DNA from: Oscillospiraceae bacterium
GTDB taxonomy: Bacteria; Bacillota; Clostridia; Oscillospirales; Oscillospiraceae
Direction of reading: 5' to 3'
Length of the DNA: 64,000 nucleotides
Assembly (NCBI GenBank): GCA_015067995.1
Contig: SVLJ01000008.1
Span: forward strand, 40,193-104,192
The notes beneath the pieces are model-generated. The model had not been told where the DNA came from. It saw only the letters and a list, made by a program, of their open reading frames with translations, and did no database searches. Shown here piece after piece: positions 22,774 through 31,363 of this stretch. The translations under genes were made by a program, and so were the position numbers. How positions within the stretch are numbered: the stretch's first letter is position 1; each line of letters begins with the position of its first letter.

Positions 22774-24393
22774 ATGAAGAAACGCTCCAACAGATGGCGC
22801 AGCCTATTGCTGCTCGTCCTGGCGACACTGGCGATGGCCATGCCTGTCCTTGCCGCCGGTGAAGGCGGCGACGGCCCCAGCATGTACGGCACTTTCTGGG
22901 CCATGCTCCCCCCCATCATCGCCATTGTTCTGGCACTGATCACCAAAGAAGCATATTCCTCTCTGTTCGTCGGCGTGGTTGTTGGCGGCTTGTTCCTGTG
23001 TGACTTCTCTCCCATTGCCACGCTGGATACTGTCATCAACGACGGTTTGGTGTCCTCTATTGAGGGCAACGCCGGTATCTTCCTGTTCCTGGTACTGCTG
23101 GGTATCATCGTGGCGCTGGTCAACGCCAGCGGCGGCAGCGCAGCCTTCGGTCGCTGGGCAGAGAAGAACATCAAGACCCGCACCGGCGCTATGCTGGCCA
23201 CCTTCGCGCTGGGCGTGCTGATCTTCATCGACGACTATTTCAACTGCCTCACCGTGGGCTCCGTCATGATGCCCGTCACCGACGGCCACAAGATCTCCCG
23301 CGCCAAGCTCTCCTACATCATCGACGCCACTGCAGCTCCCATCTGCATGATCGCTCCCGTTTCCTCCTGGGCTGCTGCTGTTGCTGTGGCCACCGATGGT
23401 CTGGATGTGGGTTACACCGGTATCGAGTTGTTTGTCCGCACCATCCCCTATAACTTCTATTCTCTGCTGACCTTCATCTTCATCATCGGTCTGGCCACGA
23501 TGAAGTTCGATTACGGCCCCATGAAGATCCATGAGATGAACGCACAGCTCAATGGTGATCTGGGCGCCCTGGAAGGCACCGATAACATTCAGGGTCATCC
23601 CAACGGCAAGGTCATTGATCTGGTTCTGCCCGTCGTGATCCTCATCATCACCTGCATCATCGGCATGGTGTACGTGGGCGGCTTCTTTGGCGTAGACGCC
23701 TGGGGCGGCACTGACTATGCCGGCGACTTCATCGGCGCTTTCGGCAACACCGACGCATTCATCGGTCTGCCTTGGGGCGGCCTGATCGCTCTGGTGGTCA
23801 TTCTGGCCTATTATATCTGCCGTAAGGTCATCACCTTCAAGCAGGCCATGGAATGCGTGCCCAAGGGCTTCGTGGCCATGGTGCCTCCCATCACCATCCT
23901 GACTCTGGCTGTTGCTTTGAAGAACATGATCAACGGTCTGGGCGCTGACGCCTTCTTCGAGAGCATCATGACCGGCGCCGCCGCCAGCCTGTACAGCATG
24001 CTGCCTGCCGTGATTTTCGTGGCAGCCTGCATTCTGGCTTTCGCATCCGGTACCAGCTGGGGTACCTTCAGCATCCTGATCCCCATCGTGGCTGCAATCT
24101 TCCCCGCTGGCAATGAGCTGCTGATCATCGGCATGTCTGCCTGCCTGGCCGGCGCTGTCTGCGGCGACCACTGCTCTCCCATCTCCGATACCACCATCAT
24201 GGCTTCTGCCGGTGCACGGGTGAACCACATCAACCATGTGTCCACCCAGCTGCCCTATGCCCTTTCTGTGGCCGGTATCAGCTTCGTGACCTATGTGGTG
24301 GCAGGCTTCGTCCAGAACGCCATCATCTCTCTGGTGATTGGTGCTGCCCTGACGATTGGCTTCCTCTTCGCCATGAAGAAGACCCAGAAGTAA
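22774..24393 (+). CDS. NhaC-family Na+/H+ (or substrate/H+) antiporter
   Basis: 539 residues from the ATG at 22774 with TAGGAGGGA upstream; the upstream ORF extension has no site and covers the promoter. About 12-13 membrane helices, with a possible signal-like first helix ('LLLLVLATLAMAMPVLAA'). 'LGVLIFIDDYFNCLTVGSVM' and 'GAVCGDHCSPISDTTIMASA' are the two most conserved NhaC blocks. The family exchanges Na+ for H+, or malate/lactate in related members. Own promoter and terminator, so monocistronic. Codon use resembles highly expressed genes. Confidence 0.9.
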   Translation: MKKRSNRWRSLLLLVLATLAMAMPVLAAGEGGDGPSMYGTFWAMLPPIIAIVLALITKEAYSSLFVGVVVGGLFLCDFSPIATLDTVINDGLVSSIEGNAGIFLFLVLLGIIVALVNASGGSAAFGRWAEKNIKTRTGAMLATFALGVLIFIDDYFNCLTVGSVMMPVTDGHKISRAKLSYIIDATAAPICMIAPVSSWAAAVAVATDGLDVGYTGIELFVRTIPYNFYSLLTFIFIIGLATMKFDYGPMKIHEMNAQLNGDLGALEGTDNIQGHPNGKVIDLVLPVVILIITCIIGMVYVGGFFGVDAWGGTDYAGDFIGAFGNTDAFIGLPWGGLIALVVILAYYICRKVITFKQAMECVPKGFVAMVPPITILTLAVALKNMINGLGADAFFESIMTGAAASLYSMLPAVIFVAACILAFASGTSWGTFSILIPIVAAIFPAGNELLIIGMSACLAGAVCGDHCSPISDTTIMASAGARVNHINHVSTQLPYALSVAGISFVTYVVAGFVQNAIISLVIGAALTIGFLFAMKKTQK

Positions 24394-24425
24394 GCGGAAG
24401 ACCTGAACAACTGCAAAGTGATCCG

Positions 24426-24459
24426 GTTCCCCCGTCCCATCCGGGACGGGGGAACTTTT
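24426..24459 (+). terminator. Rho-independent terminator of the NhaC gene
   Basis: Perfect 13-bp stem (GTTCCCCCGTCCC / GGGACGGGGGAAC) and TTTT. Confidence 0.88.
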
Positions 24460-24554
24460 GTGCCCCGTCCGTCAACTGGGGCGGCTTTCAGGGTTTACAA
24501 AGCAACGGTGGAGTGCTACACTGTGTGCTGTGAGATCGACAGGGAGGTGACGCC

Positions 24555-25547
24555 ATGAGTCAGAAGACGATGCTGGCGCTGCTGCGGGCGAATCCGGAGG
24601 GGTACGTTTCCGGCGAACAGGTCAGCGAGCAGCTGGGACTGTCCCGTGCGGCGGTGTGGAAAGCGGTGGATGCTCTGCGGCGCAAGGGCTATGAGATCGA
24701 GGCACGCGCGGGCGTGGGCTATCGGCTGGTGTCCGCACCGGATCTGGTGACGGAGGAGGAGATTCGTGCGTTCCTCCATGATGACCGGGAGCTGCACTGC
24801 TTCGCGGCGATAGACTCCACCAATACCTATCTGAAAAAACTGGCTATGACCGGTGCGCCTCACGGCACCGCGGCGGTGGCAGACTGCCAGACGGCAGGCC
24901 GCGGCCGCATGGACCGCGTGTTCCAGTCGCCCAGGGGGAAGGGGATCTATCTCTCCGTTCTCCTGCGGCCGGAGCTACCGCCCCAGAAGCTGCTGCCGGT
25001 GACGGCGCTGTGCGGCGTGGGCGTGTGCCGTGCTGTGGAACGGGTCTGCGGCATTCATCCGCAGCTGAAATGGCCCAATGATCCCGTGGTGAACGGGAAG
25101 AAGCTCTGCGGCATCCTGACGGAGATGGCGCTGGAGGGCGAAACGGGACGGCTGCAGTATCTGGTGCTGGGCGTAGGTCTCAATGTAGCGCAGACGGCGG
25201 AAGACTTTACGCCTGATGTGGCGGCTATGGCCACCTCCGTCAACGAAGCGGCAGGTCGGCAGGTTTCCCGTGCCGCGCTGACGGCGGCCATGCTGGAGGA
25301 GATCGATGCCATGTACGACGCGCTGTGCCGCGACGATACCGCAGATTATCTGGCGGAATACCGGGCGCGGTGTGTGAATCTGGGTAAAACCGTGCAGCTG
25401 ATCCGCCCCGATGGCAGCCGTGACACGGTGACTGCCGAAGCGGTGGACGAGGAATTCTCCTTAGTGGTGGGCTATCCCGACGGACGGCAGGAGACCGTCC
25501 GCACCGGCGAGGTGTCTGTCCGGGGTATGTACGGTTATGTGGAATGA
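24555..25547 (+). CDS. birA: Biotin-[acetyl-CoA-carboxylase] ligase with repressor domain
   Basis: 330 residues; GGGAGGTGA precedes the ATG. An N-terminal helix-turn-helix (residues 1-60, 'GEQVSEQLGLSRAAVWKAVD') is joined to the ligase domain: 'IDSTNTYLKKL', 'QTAGRGRMDRVFQSPRGKGI', the lysine/adenylate region 'LKWPNDPVVNGKKLCGIL', and an SH3-like C-terminal domain. It activates biotin as biotinyl-AMP and attaches it to carboxyl carrier proteins; class II enzymes with the HTH also repress biotin genes. The chromate transporter genes follow 18 nt downstream. Confidence 0.96.
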   Translation: MSQKTMLALLRANPEGYVSGEQVSEQLGLSRAAVWKAVDALRRKGYEIEARAGVGYRLVSAPDLVTEEEIRAFLHDDRELHCFAAIDSTNTYLKKLAMTGAPHGTAAVADCQTAGRGRMDRVFQSPRGKGIYLSVLLRPELPPQKLLPVTALCGVGVCRAVERVCGIHPQLKWPNDPVVNGKKLCGILTEMALEGETGRLQYLVLGVGLNVAQTAEDFTPDVAAMATSVNEAAGRQVSRAALTAAMLEEIDAMYDALCRDDTADYLAEYRARCVNLGKTVQLIRPDGSRDTVTAEAVDEEFSLVVGYPDGRQETVRTGEVSVRGMYGYVE

Positions 25548-25565
25548 AATGAAAGGAGAGAAAAT

Positions 25566-26108
25566 ATGAAGGAACTCTGGCAACTGTTTTTCGCCTTCGC
25601 CAAGATCGGTGTGATGACCTTCGGCGGCGGCGCGGCCATGCTGCCCATGCTGCAGCGCGAGCTGGTGGATAAGCGCAGCTGGGTGGAGGAAGAAGAGCTG
25701 ATGGACTACTATGCCATCGGACAGTGCACCCCCGGCATCATTGCTGTCAATACGGCCACCTTTGTGGGTCAGAAGCGCAGGGGAGACATCGGCGGTATTT
25801 TCGCAACGGCGGGCATGGTGTTCCCGTCTTTGGTGATCATTCTGGCGCTGGCCTCTATCATCACCACGGTGTCTGATCTGGCATGGGTGCAGAACGCCTT
25901 CGCCGGCATCCGCGCCTGTGTGTGCGTGCAGATATTCAATGCTGTGTGGAAGCTGGCGAAAAAAGCCATCGTGGACAAGAAGACGGCCGTCATCTTTGCG
26001 GCTGTGCTGCTGGCAGCTACGCTAACAGAGCTTTCTCCCGTGGTATTTGTGGTGCTGGCGGCTGCCGCCGGTATCATCCTGAAGCAGCTGGAGGTGAAGA
26101 AAGCATGA
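25566..26108 (+). CDS. Chromate transporter, half-size subunit 1
   Basis: 180 residues, GAAAGGAG upstream. It matches one half of ChrA: 'FFAFAKIGVMTFGGGAAMLP' with the GGG motif in the first helix, then 'YAIGQCTPGIIAVNTATFVG' (family consensus PGPxxxN). About five or six membrane helices. Short-chain ChrA proteins are encoded as tandem pairs that act together; full-length ChrA is a fusion of both halves. In strict anaerobes the real substrate (chromate, sulfate or another anion) is uncertain. Its stop overlaps the next ATG. Confidence 0.9.
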   Translation: MKELWQLFFAFAKIGVMTFGGGAAMLPMLQRELVDKRSWVEEEELMDYYAIGQCTPGIIAVNTATFVGQKRRGDIGGIFATAGMVFPSLVIILALASIITTVSDLAWVQNAFAGIRACVCVQIFNAVWKLAKKAIVDKKTAVIFAAVLLAATLTELSPVVFVVLAAAAGIILKQLEVKKA

Positions 26109-26680
26109 TCCTGCTGAAACTGTTTTATGAATTCTTCAAGGCGGGTCTGTTTGCCGTGGGCGGCGGCATGGCTACCATTCCTTTCCTGATGGACATGGCG
26201 GACAATACAGACTGGTTTACCCGCGCGCAGCTGGCGGATATGGTGGCGGTGTCCGAGTCTACCCCCGGCCCAATCGGCGTTAACATGGCTACCTACGTAG
26301 GCTTCACTGCGGCCGGCATCCCCGGTGCTCTGATGACAACGCTGGGACTGGTAACGCCCTCTGTGATCATCATTCTGCTGGTGGCCCGGGTACTGAAGCA
26401 GTTCCGCCACAACCGCTTTGTGGAGGCCGGTTTCTACGGCCTGCGTCCCGCCTCCGCCGGACTCATCGGTGCGGCAGGTGTCGGCGTGGCATCCATGGCG
26501 CTGCTGAAAGCCGGAGCTTCCATTACCGAGAGTTTCGCAATCAACTGGAAGGCTGTGGCGCTGGCGGCAGTGGTGCTGGTGCTGAGCAACTGGGTGAAGC
26601 CTACGAAGAAATGGCATCCCATCGCATTCATTGGTATCTCCGCCGTGGTGGGCGTGGTGTTCCGGTTTGCCGGTGTATAA
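26105..26680 (+). CDS. Chromate transporter, half-size subunit 2
   Basis: 191 residues from the ATG at 26105, overlapping the previous stop (ATGA). The ORF-track start at 25883 lies inside subunit 1 and is rejected. 'FFKAGLFAVGGGMATIPFLM' and 'VSESTPGPIGVNMATYVG' are the same two motifs as in subunit 1, showing they arose by duplication. Presumed to form a heteromer with the upstream protein. A strong bidirectional terminator follows. Confidence 0.9.
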   Translation: MILLKLFYEFFKAGLFAVGGGMATIPFLMDMADNTDWFTRAQLADMVAVSESTPGPIGVNMATYVGFTAAGIPGALMTTLGLVTPSVIIILLVARVLKQFRHNRFVEAGFYGLRPASAGLIGAAGVGVASMALLKAGASITESFAINWKAVALAAVVLVLSNWVKPTKKWHPIAFIGISAVVGVVFRFAGV

Positions 26681-26686
26681 ATGATG

Positions 26687-26731
26687 AAAAGAGCGTTTTC
26701 TGCCCAAAGTCGGGGGAGAAAACGCTCTTTT
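26687..26731. terminator. Bidirectional terminator between chromate transporter and udk
   Basis: A 15-bp stem (AAAAGAGCGTTTTCT / AGAAAACGCTCTTTT) with A-run and T-run on opposite sides, between convergent genes. Confidence 0.9.
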
Positions 26732-26751
26732 GAATGTGCAGGCAACCGGCC

Positions 26752-27369
26752 TTACGGCTGGTTGAGATGGTTCTCAATTCGCTGAACGATCATATCCAGT
26801 GCCACGCGGTTGTGGCCGCCCTCCAGCACCACCAGATCGGCATGCTTGCGTGTAGGCTCCACAAACTGCTCGTGCATGGGTTTTACCGTAGTGAGATACT
26901 GCTGCACCACTGATTCCAGTGTGCGGCCACGCTCCTCTACGTCCCGCAATGCGCGGCGCAGAATGCGCACATCCGCATCTGTTTCCACGAAAATGCGGAT
27001 GTCCAGCATGTCCCGCAGCGCAGGGTCCTGGAAGATCAGCACGCCCTCCACAATGATCACTGCGGAGGGAGAGACGGTGACCGTCTCATCGGTGCGGTCG
27101 TAATCGGAGAAGGAGTAGACGGGACATTCCACCGGACGGCCTGCTTTCAGCTCCTGCAGATGCTGCACAAGGAGATCGGTCTCAAAAGCATCGGGATGAT
27201 CGTAATTCTGGGCGACCCGGTATTCATACGTGGTGCCGGGCTGGGCACGATAATAGCTATCGTGACCGATGACGGTGACGCGGGGGCCGAAGTGCTCCTT
27301 CAGCTGACGGGTCAGGGTTGTTTTTCCGCTGCCGGTGCCGCCTGCGATACCGATGAGGATGGTATTCAT
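26752..27369 (-). CDS. udk: Uridine kinase
   Basis: 205 residues from the ATG at 27369, with GGGAGGAA just upstream; the 27432 extension is rejected. P-loop 'GIAGGTGSGKTTLTRQL', the substrate region 'HDSYYRAQP', 'NYDHPDAFETDLL' and 'VIIVEGVLIFQDPALR' are standard uridine/cytidine kinase blocks. It phosphorylates uridine and cytidine in pyrimidine salvage. A monocistronic minus-strand gene convergent with the chromate pair. Confidence 0.94.
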   Translation of the reverse strand: MNTILIGIAGGTGSGKTTLTRQLKEHFGPRVTVIGHDSYYRAQPGTTYEYRVAQNYDHPDAFETDLLVQHLQELKAGRPVECPVYSFSDYDRTDETVTVSPSAVIIVEGVLIFQDPALRDMLDIRIFVETDADVRILRRALRDVEERGRTLESVVQQYLTTVKPMHEQFVEPTRKHADLVVLEGGHNRVALDMIVQRIENHLNQP

Positions 27370-27472
27370 GGGTAATTCCTCCCAAACACTGCATTTACAG
27401 CCATTATAGGCACAGTGACAGAAAAAATACAAGATATTGTGTCGAAAAAATAGGAAAAATCCCGGTATACTC

Positions 27473-27501
27473 TTGACGATGCTTGTCAGAACTTGTATTA
27501 T
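27473..27501 (+). promoter_or_regulatory. Promoter of the zinc-ribbon/BIG2 gene
   Basis: TTGACG, 17 nt, TATTAT, about 35 nt before the ATG at 27538. Confidence 0.7.
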
Positions 27502-27537
27502 GTAAAATGAATAATACCATCAAAGGAGGCCCCTCCT

Positions 27538-28479
27538 ATGTCAATGAAAAAGTGCCCCGACTGCGGTGAAAAGTATTCCGACACTTATAAGAAGTGTCCT
27601 TTCTGCGATGAGGAGCAGAAACTGAAAAAGGGTAAGCGCGTCCAGAAGCGTCCCACCAAAAACGGTGGTCGCCGCGCAGGCACCACCGATAAGGAAAACA
27701 TCCTGACGCTGATCCTGCTGGTGATCATGCTGGTGTTGGCCGGTATTCTGTTGTGGCTGCTCTTTGGCGGCGGCAGCAGTGATGACACACCAGACAATCC
27801 CTCTTCCGGCATTACCAGCAGCACGGAGAAGCCCGGTCCCGATCCCGGCACCAGCACCCCGGAGAATCCCGGTACCAGCACGCCGCAGATGCCCACCGAT
27901 CCTGTGGAGGATCCCAAGCCTCTGGTTCCCACGGCAGATGAGATCAAGCTGCTGCCTCAGACTCTGAAGCTCAATAAGGAAGACTACACCACCAACGTGG
28001 GTGATGCGGCCGTTCAGCTGCGGGTGGGTGACGGCACCGGTGTCTACACCTGGGTCAGCGCCGATCCCGCCATTGCCACGGTCAGTGAGACCGGTAAGGT
28101 GACGGCCATTGCCAACGGCACCATCAAGGTCTATGCCACCGACGGTGTGGGCATGGGTGTCTGTATCGTCCGCGTCAAGGGCGGCAGCGCCCCTGTGAAG
28201 CCGGATCCCAGTAATCCCTCGACGCCCACAACGCCCTCTGATCCTTCTGCGGCCAACGCCAAGCTCAACTACACGGATGTTACCATCTCTGTGGGCGAAC
28301 TGCTTGCTATGAAGGTGAAGAACTATGACGGCGAGGTTACCTGGTCTGTCAAGGACAGCAGCATTGCCAGCATCCTCAATGACGGTACCGTCAAGGGACT
28401 GAAGTCCGGAAGAACCGATGTCGTCGCCAAGGTGGGAGACCGCACCCTGACCTGCATTATCCGCGTCAAAAACGGCTGA
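27538..28479 (+). CDS. Zinc-ribbon membrane protein with two BIG2 Ig-like domains
   Basis: 313 residues, AAAGGAGG upstream. Order: a cytoplasmic zinc ribbon ('KKCPDCGEKYSDTYKKCPFC', residues 3-22), a Lys-rich stretch, one membrane helix ('LTLILLVIMLVLAGILLWLL'), a Pro/Ser/Thr/Gly spacer, then two extracytoplasmic bacterial Ig-like (BIG2) domains starting near residues 143 and 241. The linker between the BIG2 domains is again Pro/Ser/Thr-rich. BIG2 domains usually bind carbohydrate or other proteins at the surface. The combination suggests a receptor or scaffold, but no enzymatic part is seen. Monocistronic, with own promoter and terminator. Confidence 0.85.
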   Translation: MSMKKCPDCGEKYSDTYKKCPFCDEEQKLKKGKRVQKRPTKNGGRRAGTTDKENILTLILLVIMLVLAGILLWLLFGGGSSDDTPDNPSSGITSSTEKPGPDPGTSTPENPGTSTPQMPTDPVEDPKPLVPTADEIKLLPQTLKLNKEDYTTNVGDAAVQLRVGDGTGVYTWVSADPAIATVSETGKVTAIANGTIKVYATDGVGMGVCIVRVKGGSAPVKPDPSNPSTPTTPSDPSAANAKLNYTDVTISVGELLAMKVKNYDGEVTWSVKDSSIASILNDGTVKGLKSGRTDVVAKVGDRTLTCIIRVKNG

Positions 28480-28493
28480 TTCCACTGTAATTT

Positions 28494-28525
28494 ACCCCCG
28501 GATGCAACGCATCCGGGGGTTTTTC
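28494..28525 (+). terminator. Rho-independent terminator
   Basis: A 12-bp stem (ACCCCCGGATGC / GCATCCGGGGGT), loop AAC, followed by TTTTC. The next promoter begins at the very next base. Confidence 0.88.
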
Positions 28526-28554
28526 TTGCCTATCGAAGAGATGCGTGATATACT
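28526..28554 (+). promoter_or_regulatory. Promoter of the ABC exporter operon
   Basis: TTGCCT, 17 nt, TATACT, directly abutting the upstream terminator. Confidence 0.6.
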
Positions 28555-28596
28555 AACCTATTAATAAAAAACTTTTCACGTTGACGGGAGGGGCCT

Positions 28597-30345
28597 ATGA
28601 CCACGAAAGAATATCAGGAGAAATCCCCGCTGCGGATATTCCTGTCTTACTTCAAGCCGCATAAAAAACTCTTTATTCTGGACATGCTGTGCGCACTGAC
28701 CATTTCGGTGATCGATCTGGCTTTTCCGTACATTTCCCGCTGGTGCATGAATGAACTGCTGCCCTACGGAGTGTTCCGCACCTTCTGGACCGTGATGGCG
28801 GTGATGCTGGTAGCCTATGCTCTGCGCTCGGTGCTGATGTACATCATTGCGTATTATGGTCACACCTTCGGCATTCTGGTGGAGGCGGACATCCGGCGAG
28901 ACCTTTTTCGCCATATGCAGGAGCTTTCTTGCGGATTCTATGACAAGAACCGTACCGGCGCGCTGATGAGCCGCCTCACCAGCGACCTTTTTGATCTGAC
29001 GGAGCTGGCGCATCACGGGCCGGAGGATATTTTCATCTCCACCGTTACCATTCTCGGCTCCTTCATCGTGCTCTTTTCCATCCAGTGGCGTCTGGCACTG
29101 GTGCTGGCGCTGATCCTGCCGGTGTTTCTGTTTTGCGTCATCCGCTGCCGCGGCACCATGCGGGAAGCCTCTGCGGAGGTGCGGCGCAGCTCCGCCGTCA
29201 TCAACTCCGACATTGAATCCAGCCTGTCCGGCATCCGCACCGCCAAGGCTTTTGCAAATGAAAACGAGGAAATGCGGAAGTTCGACGCATCCAATGATAT
29301 TTACCGCCGCTCCAAGCGTGGTTTCCACAAGTCTATGGGACAGTTCAACGCCACCATGGAGTTCTTCCTGCCGGTGATGGGCCTGTCTGTCATCGCCGTG
29401 GGCGGCGCCCTCATTATGGACGGTAAGATGGATATTGTGGATCTGGTGACCTTCAACCTGTATCTGACCACCTTTACCAGTCCTGTGCGGAAGTTGGCCA
29501 ACTTTGCAGAGTTGTTTGCCAAGGGCTCTGCCGGCCTGAATCGCTTTGTGGAGCTGATGCGCACCGAGTCTACCCTGCAGGATGCGGCTGACGCCAGGGA
29601 ACTGGAGAACGTGAAGGGCGGCGTGACGCTGCAGGATGTGGACTTTGCCTACCAGGAGGGCGTGGGTGTTCTCCACAATGTGTCGCTGGACATCCGGCCT
29701 GGTGAGTCTGTGGCGCTGGTGGGTCCCTCCGGCGGCGGTAAAACTACCCTGTGTCAGCTAATCCCACGGTTCTATGACGTGACTGCCGGCTCTGTGCTGG
29801 TGGACGGGCAGGATGTCCGGGCACTGACACAGGAATCCCTGCGCCGGAGCATCGGCGTGGTGCAGCAGGATGTGTTCCTGTTTGCTGACACGATTCTGGA
29901 GAACATCCGCTACGGCCGTCCCGGTGCTACCCGCGAGGAGGTCATCGCGGCGGCAAAGCTGGCGGAGATCTATGACGATATCTGTGCCATGCCTGAGGGA
30001 CTGGACACATTCGTGGGTGAGCGCGGTATCCGTCTGTCCGGCGGTCAGAAGCAGCGTATCTCCATTGCCCGTATTTTCCTGAAGGATCCGCCCATCCTGA
30101 TTCTGGACGAGGCTACCTCCGCACTGGACAGCGTCACCGAGGCGCGGCTGCAGGAGGCTTTTGACCGGCTTTCCAGTGGGCGCACTACCATCATCATCGC
30201 ACACCGCCTGTCCACAGTGCGCAATGCTGACCGCATCGCCGTGGTGGAAAACGGACGGATCGTGGAGCTGGGCAGCCATGCGCAGCTGATGGAGCGCAAT
30301 GGCGCTTATGCCAAGCTGGTGCACTCTCAGGAGCTGAAGAGCTGA
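28597..30345 (+). CDS. ABC exporter (fused membrane and ATPase domains)
   Basis: 582 residues, GGGAGG upstream. Residues about 1-320 form a six-helix transmembrane domain ('MTTKEYQEKSPLRIFLSYF' start). Residues about 340-582 are the ATPase: Walker A 'GPSGGGKTT', signature 'LSGGQKQRISIARIF', Walker B 'ILILDEATS', H-loop 'IIIAHRLS'. Proteins of this layout dimerise and export lipids, peptides or drugs; the substrate is unknown. No partner half-transporter is adjacent, so a homodimer is likely. The next gene begins 2 nt after its stop. Confidence 0.93.
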   Translation: MTTKEYQEKSPLRIFLSYFKPHKKLFILDMLCALTISVIDLAFPYISRWCMNELLPYGVFRTFWTVMAVMLVAYALRSVLMYIIAYYGHTFGILVEADIRRDLFRHMQELSCGFYDKNRTGALMSRLTSDLFDLTELAHHGPEDIFISTVTILGSFIVLFSIQWRLALVLALILPVFLFCVIRCRGTMREASAEVRRSSAVINSDIESSLSGIRTAKAFANENEEMRKFDASNDIYRRSKRGFHKSMGQFNATMEFFLPVMGLSVIAVGGALIMDGKMDIVDLVTFNLYLTTFTSPVRKLANFAELFAKGSAGLNRFVELMRTESTLQDAADARELENVKGGVTLQDVDFAYQEGVGVLHNVSLDIRPGESVALVGPSGGGKTTLCQLIPRFYDVTAGSVLVDGQDVRALTQESLRRSIGVVQQDVFLFADTILENIRYGRPGATREEVIAAAKLAEIYDDICAMPEGLDTFVGERGIRLSGGQKQRISIARIFLKDPPILILDEATSALDSVTEARLQEAFDRLSSGRTTIIIAHRLSTVRNADRIAVVENGRIVELGSHAQLMERNGAYAKLVHSQELKS

Positions 30346-30347
30346 GT

Positions 30348-31139
30348 ATGGACAAAAGCAAGCTGCTGGATCGTGCGGCGGCCACCGGAGAAGACCGGTT
30401 GCTGCTGGCGCGGATCCTGGACAAATGGGAGCAGGCAGATCGCCGGGGAACACCTGCCTGTACGGATTTTCTCTCGCCACGGGAGCGGATCGTGGCGGAA
30501 AACCTGCTGCGACTGGCGGGGGTACCGGCAGATCGATGGTGTATCTCCGGCGGCTATTCCGGAGCGGAACGCACCATGCTGGCCTTCCTGCCGGACTGGC
30601 AGGCACCGGAGGACGCTGTGTTTCCTTTGCGCTGCCTGCGGGCGGAGTTCCACGCGGACTATGAGCTGACACACCGGGATATTCTCGGCAGTCTCATGGG
30701 TGAGGGCATCATCCGGGAAAAGGTGGGCGATATTCTGGTCACCCGTGGCAGCTGTGACATTATTGCGGCGGAGTCGGTGGCAGATTATCTGCTGAACAGC
30801 TGGAGCAGCGCTGGTCGTGCAAAGCTGACGGTGCGGGAAGTGTCACCCCATGATCTCCACATCCCGGTACAGAAAAGGGAACAGGTGCGGGATACTGTGG
30901 CGGCGCTGCGTCTGGACGCGGTGGCCTCCAGCGGGTTTCGAATGTCCCGGGGCAAGGCTGCCGAGCTGGTGGCTGCCGGACGGGTACAGGTCAACTGGCT
31001 GGAATGCACCAAGCCGGATCGCCTGCTGGTGGAGGGGGACACCGTCTCTGCCAGAGGTGTTGGGAAATTCAGATTGACGCAGGTGGGCGGTACCACGAAG
31101 AAGGGGCGCATTTCCATTCTGCTGGAACGCTATGTGTAA
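30348..31139 (+). CDS. ylmH: YlmH-family S4-domain RNA-binding protein
   Basis: 263 residues, starting 2 nt after the ABC exporter stop. Central region 'RDILGSLMGEGIIREKVGDI' is the YlmH hallmark. The C-terminal S4 fold ('LRLDAVASSGFRMSRGKAAE', then 'VQVNWLECTKPDRLLVEGD') binds RNA. Known: Bacillus YlmH binds ribosomes and takes part in rescue of stalled nascent chains; it is usually encoded near division genes, which are absent here. Followed by DUF896 after 15 nt. Confidence 0.9.
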   Translation: MDKSKLLDRAAATGEDRLLLARILDKWEQADRRGTPACTDFLSPRERIVAENLLRLAGVPADRWCISGGYSGAERTMLAFLPDWQAPEDAVFPLRCLRAEFHADYELTHRDILGSLMGEGIIREKVGDILVTRGSCDIIAAESVADYLLNSWSSAGRAKLTVREVSPHDLHIPVQKREQVRDTVAALRLDAVASSGFRMSRGKAAELVAAGRVQVNWLECTKPDRLLVEGDTVSARGVGKFRLTQVGGTTKKGRISILLERYV

Positions 31140-31154
31140 GGAGTAGGACAATTT

Positions 31155-31361
31155 ATGGAACAGAAGAAGATCGACCGTATCAATGAACTGGCACGGAAGG
31201 CCAAAGCAGAGGGGCTGACCCCGGAAGAGGAAGCGGAACGCACTGTGCTGCGCCGGGAATATATCGATTCCGTGGTCAGCGGACTGAAGGGGCATCTGGA
31301 CAATACCTATCTGGTGGATGAGAAGGGCGTTAAAACCAAGCTGAAGAAAAAGGGGGAGTAA
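31155..31361 (+). CDS. DUF896 small protein (YnzC-like)
   Basis: 68 residues. 'KIDRINELARKAKAEGLTPE' followed by 'EEAERTVLRREYIDSV' is the complete two-helix DUF896 motif, and the chain ends in a basic tail. Family members in Bacillus (YnzC, LexA-controlled) form a helical hairpin; the function is unknown. Two nt separate its stop from the following GTG, consistent with one operon with YlmH and XpaC. Confidence 0.92.
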   Translation: MEQKKIDRINELARKAKAEGLTPEEEAERTVLRREYIDSVVSGLKGHLDNTYLVDEKGVKTKLKKKGE

Positions 31362-31363
31362 AC

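Noticed and set aside
24481-24554. BirA operator upstream of birA
   Set aside because: I looked for a long biotin-operator dyad and found no convincing inverted repeat.
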